This document shows, one piece after another, positions 58,760-64,000 of a stretch of DNA of 64,000 nucleotides. Under the pieces are notes generated by a model. The model was not told where the DNA came from. It saw only the letters and a program-made list of their open reading frames with translations, and made no database searches. The DNA comes from CAURNT01 sp963539215. GTDB taxonomy: Bacteria; Fusobacteriota; Fusobacteriia; Fusobacteriales; Leptotrichiaceae. The DNA lies in the NCBI GenBank assembly GCA_963539215.1, contig CAUTJT010000006.1:31118-95117 (forward strand), read 5' to 3'. Position numbers and translations under genes: made by a program. Position 1 is the stretch's first letter. Each line of letters opens with the position of its first letter.

Positions 58760-60527
58760 TTTGATAAAAGAATTTGAAAGTCTTCTTTCTGAAAGAAAAA
58801 GATATCAAATTGAATCAAGAGGAGTAGAAGAGGTAGAAGTTTTAAAAAAAATATGTGAATTAGCTGAAAAAATATATGGAGAAAAATCAGCTAAATATAT
58901 ATATTATTTAAATGAATTAGGTGGGGCTAGTAAATATATAGGTGAATATAATTTAGGATTGAAAACGCTTGAAAAAGTACAAAATTTAGTTTTAGAATTA
59001 GAAGGTAATATGAGTGTTGCTTATGCAACTACTATATTAAATACTATAGAGGTTCTTAGATTTAAAGGAGAGTTAGAAAATCTTGAATCTATGTATTTAA
59101 AAGTTATTGATATATATAAAATGAATGGTAAAACTTTTTCTTATGAATTTTGTGGAGTATGTAATAACTTAGGTCTATATTATCAAAATATAGGGAATAT
59201 GGATAAAGCTATATATTATCATAAACAAAGTGCTAATATTTTACCTAATATGCCAGAGCATATTGTAGAATATGCTACAACTTTAAATAATTTGGTTATT
59301 CCTTATAAAGAAAAAGGAGATCTTGCTAATGCTTATGATTGTTTAGAAAAGGCACAATCTATTTATGAAAAAACTTTGGGTGTTAATCATGCAATGTATT
59401 CAGCAACATTAAATAATTTAAGTATTTTAAAACTTGAAGAAGGAGATTTAGAGTCTAGTATTAATGTATTGGAAAAAGCGTTAGTAATTGTAGAGAAATC
59501 TTTTGGGGAAAATAGTATTAACTATTTAAATTTAGTTGAAAATATAAAATACATTAAAAGTTTGAAAAAAGATGAAAAAATAACTTTGGACATAAGAGAA
59601 GATGCTAAATTAATAGATAAATCTAAAGAATTTACTAATAAATTATTATTACCTAAGATAAGGGAAGTTTTACCGGAGGTTTTAGATAAAATAAATATAG
59701 CTTTAATTGGAGAAGGATCAGAAGTTTTAGGGTATGATGATAATTATTCTAAAGATCATGATTATACGTTTATGCCGGTTATATTTTTAAATAAAAATGA
59801 TTTTGAAAAATATGCTATAAAATTAAAAAACATATTACTTTGTTTACCTTCAGAATTTTTAGGGATAAAACATATTAATAGTGATGTCATCTTAGAAAGA
59901 CGTGGAGTACAAGATTTAAGTGAATATATGTATAGATATTTTGGGAAAGATGAATATGAATTTACTATAGAAGATTATAGAAAAATACCTGAATATGTAT
60001 TTAAAGTTTTAACTAGTGGTGAAATATTTTATAAAGGAAATGAAGATTTGACTAATATATTGGATAAAATAAAATATTATCCTGAAGTTATTAGACAAAA
60101 TAAAATAGCTACAGTGTGTACGAAAATAGCGCAATCAGGTCAATATAATTATCTTAGACTTATGAAAAGAGGAGATATAATAGGAGCTGAGAAAGCTAAA
60201 AGTGAATTTATAGAAAATACTATTCATTTAGTATATTTATTAAATAAAGAATATATGCCTTTTTATAAATGGTATTCAAAAGGTCTTAAAGATTTAAAAA
60301 TATTAGGAGATTTGGTGTATAATCGTATAATAGAGATATTAACTGAAAATTATGATATGCATAAAATGTCTAATAAGATAGAAGAAATATGTTATTTTTT
60401 AGTCGAAGAGCTTAAAAAACAAAAATTAAGTAATGTTAAAGGTTATTTTTTGGTAAACCATGCGATATTTATACAATCAAATATAGATGATGAATTCTTA
60501 AAAACATGGTCTCCATATGAAGATTAG
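58749..60527 (+). CDS. TPR and DUF4037 nucleotidyltransferase-like protein
   Basis: A 593-residue cytosolic protein. Residues ~1-290 hold tetratricopeptide repeats (for example LNNLGLYYQNIGNMDKAIYYH-like motifs near 140-150, and EKAQSIYEKTLGVNHAMYSATLNNLS). Residues ~295-593 match DUF4037, with the nucleotidyltransferase-type glycine-serine and DxD spacing: G323-S324 in GEGSEVLGYDDN and D336-H-D338 in SKDHDY. This pattern (GS followed by DxD about 12 residues later) is that of Pol beta-type nucleotidyltransferases; activity is inferred. Start codons 58749 and 58752 are both possible after AAGGAG. It is followed nine bases later by a DUF4125 gene. Confidence 0.82.
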   Translation: MMNDLIKEFESLLSERKRYQIESRGVEEVEVLKKICELAEKIYGEKSAKYIYYLNELGGASKYIGEYNLGLKTLEKVQNLVLELEGNMSVAYATTILNTIEVLRFKGELENLESMYLKVIDIYKMNGKTFSYEFCGVCNNLGLYYQNIGNMDKAIYYHKQSANILPNMPEHIVEYATTLNNLVIPYKEKGDLANAYDCLEKAQSIYEKTLGVNHAMYSATLNNLSILKLEEGDLESSINVLEKALVIVEKSFGENSINYLNLVENIKYIKSLKKDEKITLDIREDAKLIDKSKEFTNKLLLPKIREVLPEVLDKINIALIGEGSEVLGYDDNYSKDHDYTFMPVIFLNKNDFEKYAIKLKNILLCLPSEFLGIKHINSDVILERRGVQDLSEYMYRYFGKDEYEFTIEDYRKIPEYVFKVLTSGEIFYKGNEDLTNILDKIKYYPEVIRQNKIATVCTKIAQSGQYNYLRLMKRGDIIGAEKAKSEFIENTIHLVYLLNKEYMPFYKWYSKGLKDLKILGDLVYNRIIEILTENYDMHKMSNKIEEICYFLVEELKKQKLSNVKGYFLVNHAIFIQSNIDDEFLKTWSPYED

Positions 60528-60536
60528 GAGGTTTTT

Positions 60537-61148
60537 ATGAGTAGAGAAGAGTTGATAAAAGAAATTATAGATAGAGAGTGGGAAATGTTTTCTGTATTAA
60601 AAAACACAGGAGGTATAGCTGAATGTCAAAATAATAAGCCAGAATTTCTTATAATGCGTAGTGGTCAATGGGATAATTTGCCGGATAAAATACTTGAAAG
60701 TTATAAGCAAGACTTGATAGATGCAAAAGAATTTGGTAGAAATTTATTAGAGGAAAAATATATAAGAATGATGGAATATTCAGCTCCAAGCGAATTTGAA
60801 GGAGTTAAACATCTACTTCCGGATATAAGTAATGGATCTTTAACTTTAATAAAACAAATAGAAAAAATATATTTAAATTGGGGAGATGAATTTGAAAGCA
60901 AGTTTCCTAAATTTTCTAAACTTTGTAGACCGCTTAGAAGTTCAGGAGATATACCTGAAAGAGCTTCAGTTCAAACCTATTTAATAGGTGAATTAAGTAG
61001 TTATTCAACCCGTACAGTCCTTTTTTATTATGACTATGTTAAACAATGTGTTGAAAAAGGAATAAATTTAATTTATGTTACTCATACTGATGTTGTTAAG
61101 AAAAAAGGATTTAATTCAATAGAAGAAGTTGAATCAGCGCTTGTTTAG
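60537..61148 (+). CDS. DUF4125 family protein
   Basis: A 203-residue cytosolic protein of the DUF4125 family. Recognisable parts are REWEMFSVLKNTGG followed by CQNN, MRSGQWDNLP, KYIRMMEYSAPSEF and SRSSGDIPERASVQTYLIGELSSYS-like residues. No signal peptide or membrane segment. DUF4125 has no assigned function. It is the third gene of the EamA-TPR/DUF4037-DUF4125 cluster, 9 bases after DUF4037, with AGGAGG upstream. The partnership of DUF4037 and DUF4125 is what makes this set interesting. Confidence 0.8.
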   Translation: MSREELIKEIIDREWEMFSVLKNTGGIAECQNNKPEFLIMRSGQWDNLPDKILESYKQDLIDAKEFGRNLLEEKYIRMMEYSAPSEFEGVKHLLPDISNGSLTLIKQIEKIYLNWGDEFESKFPKFSKLCRPLRSSGDIPERASVQTYLIGELSSYSTRTVLFYYDYVKQCVEKGINLIYVTHTDVVKKKGFNSIEEVESALV

Positions 61149-61154
61149 TTTTAC

Positions 61155-61183
61155 TTGTTATATCTTTTTAAATATGATAAAAT
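61155..61183 (+). promoter_or_regulatory. Probable promoter of thrS
   Basis: -35 TTGTTA (61155-61160), 17-base spacer, -10 TAAAAT (61178-61183). The leader of about 28 bases is too short for a T-box. Confidence 0.6.
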
Positions 61184-61217
61184 TGAAAAATAAAGAATAA
61201 ATTTAGGAGGAGCGAAT

Positions 61218-63119
61218 ATGTTAGATATTTTATTACCTGACGGATCAAAAAAATCTATAGAAAGCATGAGTGTTATAGAATTTGCTAAAACTATATCACC
61301 TTCTTTAGCTAAGAAAACCGTTGGGGCAATATTTGATGGAGTTCAAGTTGATGTAAGTTTTGTTTTAAATAAATCAGGAGAAATAGAATTAATAACAACA
61401 GATACTAAAAAAGGATTAGAAATTTTAAGACATAGTAGTGCACATGTTATGGCTGAAGCTGTATTAAATCTATTTCCTAATACTAAAGTTACTATAGGGC
61501 CTGCTATAGAAAATGGTTTTTATTATGATTTTGACACAGAAAGACCATTTACTGAAGAAGATTTAGTTAGTATAGAAAAAGAAATGAAAAGATTAATAAA
61601 ATTAAATTCAAAATTTGTAAAAGAAGTTTGGAATAGAGAAAAAGCACGTAAATATTTTGAAGAAAAAGGTCAAAGTTATAAAGTAGAAATACTAGATTCT
61701 TTAGAAGGTGAAGAATTTGGTATATATACACAAGGTGACTTTACTGATCTTTGTAGAGGGACTCATTTACCATCTACTGGATATATTAAAGCGTTTAAAT
61801 TATTAAATTCTGCAGGTGCTTATTGGCGTGGAGATTCTAAAAATAAAATGTTACAAAGAATTTATGGAATATCTTTCTATTCACAACAAGAATTAGATGA
61901 ATATATTAAACAAGTGGAAGAAGCGGAAAGACGTGATCACAGAAAATTAGGTAAACAATTAAATCTATTCTTCATAGATGAACACGGTCCTGGGTTCCCA
62001 TTTTTCATGCCTAAAGGAATGAGATTATTTAATAGATTGCAAGAATTATGGAGAATAGAACATAGAAAACAAGCTTATGATGAAATAAGAACACCAATAA
62101 TGTTAGATAAAGAATTATGGGAAATATCAGGACATTGGTTTAATTATAGAGAAAATATGTATACATCAGAGATAGATGAAAAAGTTTACGCTATTAAACC
62201 TATGAATTGCCCTGGATCTATAATTGCATATAAAAATAGCTTACATTCATACAAGGATTTACCATTGAAATATGCTGAAATGGGACATGTTCACAGACAT
62301 GAATTTAGTGGTGCTTTACATGGATTAATGCGTGTTAGAGCGTTCGTTCAAGATGATGCTCATGTTTTCTGTACACCAGATCAAATAAAAGGCCAAATTA
62401 AAGAAATAATAACACTTTATGATAAATATTATAAATTATTTGGATTTGATTTCCATGTAGAATTATCAACTAAACCTGAAAAAGCTGTAGGAGATGATGC
62501 TGTTTGGGAAATATCAGAAAAGGCATTAGAAGAAACTCTTAAAGAAGCAGGTATTGATTATAGAATAAATCCGGGAGATGGAGCATTTTATGGTCCTAAA
62601 ATAGACTTTAAAATGAAAGATTCTATAGGAAGGATATGGCAAACTGGTACTATACAATTAGATATGAATTTACCAGAAAGATTTGATATGACTTATGTTG
62701 GAAAAGATGGTGAAAAACATAGACCTGTTATGATACATAGAGCTATGTTTGGATCTATGGAAAGATTTATGGGGATATTAATAGAGCATTATGCAGGTGC
62801 ATTCCCTGTTTGGCTTGCTCCAACTCAAGTTAAGATATTGACTATATCTCAAGAACAAGTTCCATATGCAGAAAACTTATATAAAGAATTATTACAAAAA
62901 GGTGTCGATGTAGAATTGGATACTAGGGATGAAAAGATAGGTTATAAAATTAGAGAAGCGAATGCTGAGCAAAAAATACCAGTTCAATTAGTAATTGGTA
63001 AAAATGAAGTTCAAAATAACCAAGTTAATGTTAGAAGATTTGGTTCAACAGAAAGTGAAACAATTGAAAAAGGGATTTTTATAGAAAACTTATTAAAAGA
63101 AATTGACATTAAGTTTTAA
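61218..63119 (+). CDS. thrS: Threonyl-tRNA synthetase
   Basis: A class II synthetase for tRNA-Thr. The order is TGS domain (residues ~1-62, LLPDGSKKSIESMSVIEFAK), editing domain (HSSAHVMAEAVLNLFP near 75, with the conserved TDLCRGTH), then the catalytic core with motif 2 HRHEFSGALHGLMRVRAFVQDDAH, the zinc ligand Cys in MNCPGSI, and motif 3 HRAMFGSMERFMGILIEH. The C-terminus is an anticodon-binding domain (PTQVKILTISQEQ). Length 633 aa, normal. AGGAGG lies eight bases upstream. Confidence 0.97.
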   Translation: MLDILLPDGSKKSIESMSVIEFAKTISPSLAKKTVGAIFDGVQVDVSFVLNKSGEIELITTDTKKGLEILRHSSAHVMAEAVLNLFPNTKVTIGPAIENGFYYDFDTERPFTEEDLVSIEKEMKRLIKLNSKFVKEVWNREKARKYFEEKGQSYKVEILDSLEGEEFGIYTQGDFTDLCRGTHLPSTGYIKAFKLLNSAGAYWRGDSKNKMLQRIYGISFYSQQELDEYIKQVEEAERRDHRKLGKQLNLFFIDEHGPGFPFFMPKGMRLFNRLQELWRIEHRKQAYDEIRTPIMLDKELWEISGHWFNYRENMYTSEIDEKVYAIKPMNCPGSIIAYKNSLHSYKDLPLKYAEMGHVHRHEFSGALHGLMRVRAFVQDDAHVFCTPDQIKGQIKEIITLYDKYYKLFGFDFHVELSTKPEKAVGDDAVWEISEKALEETLKEAGIDYRINPGDGAFYGPKIDFKMKDSIGRIWQTGTIQLDMNLPERFDMTYVGKDGEKHRPVMIHRAMFGSMERFMGILIEHYAGAFPVWLAPTQVKILTISQEQVPYAENLYKELLQKGVDVELDTRDEKIGYKIREANAEQKIPVQLVIGKNEVQNNQVNVRRFGSTESETIEKGIFIENLLKEIDIKF

Positions 63120-63142
63120 AATTTCTTAAGGAGGTAGGCTTT

Positions 63143-63838
63143 ATGAATAGAGGATATTATAGTGATTTTGAATTAAATGATTTGATATCAAAAAAAATAC
63201 AAGGATCATATCTTTGGATGGGAATAGGTCTTTTAATAACTTTTGGGATTATGTATTCTGGATTATTTAGCAATAATTTATTGATGTTTTCATTAGGATT
63301 TTCAAGAATTTCATTCATAGTTATACTTGGGCTAGTGTTTTCTATGAGTTATGGTGTCAATAAGATGAGTTCGGCTACATTGAAAATATTATTCTTAATT
63401 TATGCTGCTATTTTAGGGATAACACTTATCCCTATCATGTATGCTTATAGTTTTTTTAGCATATTAAATATATTTTTAGGAACATCAGCTATGTTTTTTG
63501 GAATGACTATATATGGAATGTTTACTGATAGTAATTTGATGAATTATACTAAATATTTATTTGGAGCAATAATAGGTATATTGGTTATGTCTTTATTAAA
63601 TATTTTTTTAAGAAATGATGGAATTAATATAACTATATCAATTATAGGCTTATTTGTATTTATGGTATATACAGCAGTAGATAGTCAAATTATTAAAAAT
63701 AATATGATGATTCTTTATAGAGAAGGTCAAGATGATATTATTGAAAAAGTTCAAATATTAGGAGCTCTTAATTTATATATGGACTTTATAAATATGTTTT
63801 TATATTTATTAAGATTGTTTGGAAGATCAAGAGATTAA
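63143..63838 (+). CDS. Bax inhibitor-1 (BI-1/YccA) family membrane protein
   Basis: A seven-segment membrane protein of 231 aa. The BI-1 signature is near the end: YTAVDSQIIKNN (family IDTQxI-type), and segments follow the family order (YLWMGIGLLITFGIMYSGL, FIVILGLVFSMSYG, LFLIYAAILGITLIP, IFLGTSAMFFGMTIYGMF, YLFGAIIGILVMSLLNIFL, IIGLFVFMVYTAVD). These proteins are pH-sensitive calcium leak channels in some bacteria, and interact with FtsH in E. coli (YccA). It starts 23 bases after thrS with AAGGAGG and ends with a terminator. Confidence 0.85.
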   Translation: MNRGYYSDFELNDLISKKIQGSYLWMGIGLLITFGIMYSGLFSNNLLMFSLGFSRISFIVILGLVFSMSYGVNKMSSATLKILFLIYAAILGITLIPIMYAYSFFSILNIFLGTSAMFFGMTIYGMFTDSNLMNYTKYLFGAIIGILVMSLLNIFLRNDGINITISIIGLFVFMVYTAVDSQIIKNNMMILYREGQDDIIEKVQILGALNLYMDFINMFLYLLRLFGRSRD

Positions 63839-63844
63839 AAATAT

Positions 63845-63872
63845 GGATTACTCTTCAGAGTAATCCTTTTTT
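63845..63872 (+). terminator. Terminator after BI-1 gene
   Basis: Nine-base stem GGATTACTC (63845-63853) / GAGTAATCC (63858-63866), TTCA loop, T6 tail. Confidence 0.9.
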
Positions 63873-63976
63873 ATTTTTATCTGATTTATTTTTAAGAAAA
63901 AAATTTTTTTATTGATGTATTTTATGCGGTAAAAAGCGGTGAAATAAATAAAAAACAAAATTTTTAAAAAAAGTAG

Positions 63977-64000
63977 TTGACAATGAGATAAATTTTATGA
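63977..64000 (+). promoter_or_regulatory. Consensus -35 (TTGACA) at window end, promoter cut off
   Basis: A perfect -35 TTGACA lies at 63977-63982. The -10 for a 17-base spacer would begin at 64000 and is outside the window. The region 63873-63976 is AT-rich with A/T runs and a GCGGT pair (63927 and 63938 approx.), with no gene. It probably drives whatever follows, but that cannot be seen. Confidence 0.4.

Noticed and set aside
60901..60960. CobW-like or kinase P-loop in DUF4125
   Set aside because: No GxxxxGK(S/T) motif exists in the DUF4125 protein; the Gly-rich look is only SSGDIPE.
61149..61217. Possible T-box riboswitch before thrS (also considered for serS and leuS)
   Set aside because: The leaders are short (under 70 bases), with no room for the specifier stem and antiterminator, and no T-box sequence is visible.
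1..64000. CRISPR array, prophage, insertion sequence, tRNA or rRNA genes
   Set aside because: I found no regular 25-40 base direct repeats, integrase-type phage module, transposase reading frame, or cloverleaf sequence. The tyrosine recombinase at 49233 has XerC/D size and sits in a housekeeping operon, so it is not a mobile-element integrase.

Overview
This 64 kb window is chromosomal DNA from an AT-rich, anaerobic, diderm bacterium. An outer membrane is shown by adjacent tamB (6616-11994) and bamA (12015-14159). Anaerobic life is suggested by the class III ribonucleotide reductase NrdD/NrdG, with no oxygen-dependent counterpart here. The very low GC, Firmicute-like housekeeping genes (whiA, DUF1694, padR-DUF1700, Gram-positive-type strong Shine-Dalgarno sites) and a diderm envelope together fit the Fusobacteriota, most likely Leptotrichiaceae (Streptobacillus/Sneathia/Leptotrichia type). 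That placement is inference from gene content; there is no rRNA in the window. Almost all the DNA is coding. I see no prophage, insertion sequence, CRISPR array, tRNA or rRNA.

Layout. (1) 1-14203, plus strand: a long run glyS(3' part)-unknown-ruvB-rsmE-rsfS-mrdA-rsmG-tamB-bamA, closed by a terminator, covering translation, recombination, wall elongation and outer-membrane assembly. (2) 14290-16885: a secreted esterase and a secreted serine hydrolase. (3) 16895-19739: nrdDG with a clear promoter and two NrdR-type boxes, convergent with gatC-like PTS IIC plus OsmC on the minus strand. (4) 21597-26178: histidine phosphatase, lipoprotein polysaccharide deacetylase, NfeD, SPFH protein and a lytic transglycosylase. 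(5) 26182-29791, minus strand: HAD phosphatase-mnmG-TMEM164/YwaF-like membrane protein. (6) 30015-33393: a solitary ribbon-helix-helix protein, then the lower mevalonate pathway (mvk-mvaD-mvaK2) plus a small exported protein. (7) minus strand: CobW-type GTPase and an NADP alcohol dehydrogenase. (8) 35705-42978: whiA-unknown-serS-GH25 lysozyme, then fba, two small exported proteins and pyrG. (9) minus strand: ptsH, and HMA-like protein-rnhA-rho. (10) 45532-52416, plus strand: double DEDDh exonuclease-nadK-recN-xer-membrane protein-DUF1694-murA. (11) 52430-54446: PadR-HAAS/DUF1700-DUF4097 envelope operon. (12) 54517-64000: rlmB-leuS, EamA transporter, TPR/DUF4037 and DUF4125 proteins, thrS, BI-1 family protein.

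The best candidates for poorly described biology are the coupled EamA-TPR/DUF4037-DUF4125 genes (57869-61148), the PadR-HAAS operon with two paralogous repeat ectodomains and a palindrome over its promoter (52430-54385), the TamB protein with three internal ~140-residue repeats beside bamA, and the protein with two complete DEDDh exonuclease domains (45565-46824). Several starts were moved from the longest reading frame to a downstream codon with a proper Shine-Dalgarno site; these are noted per gene.
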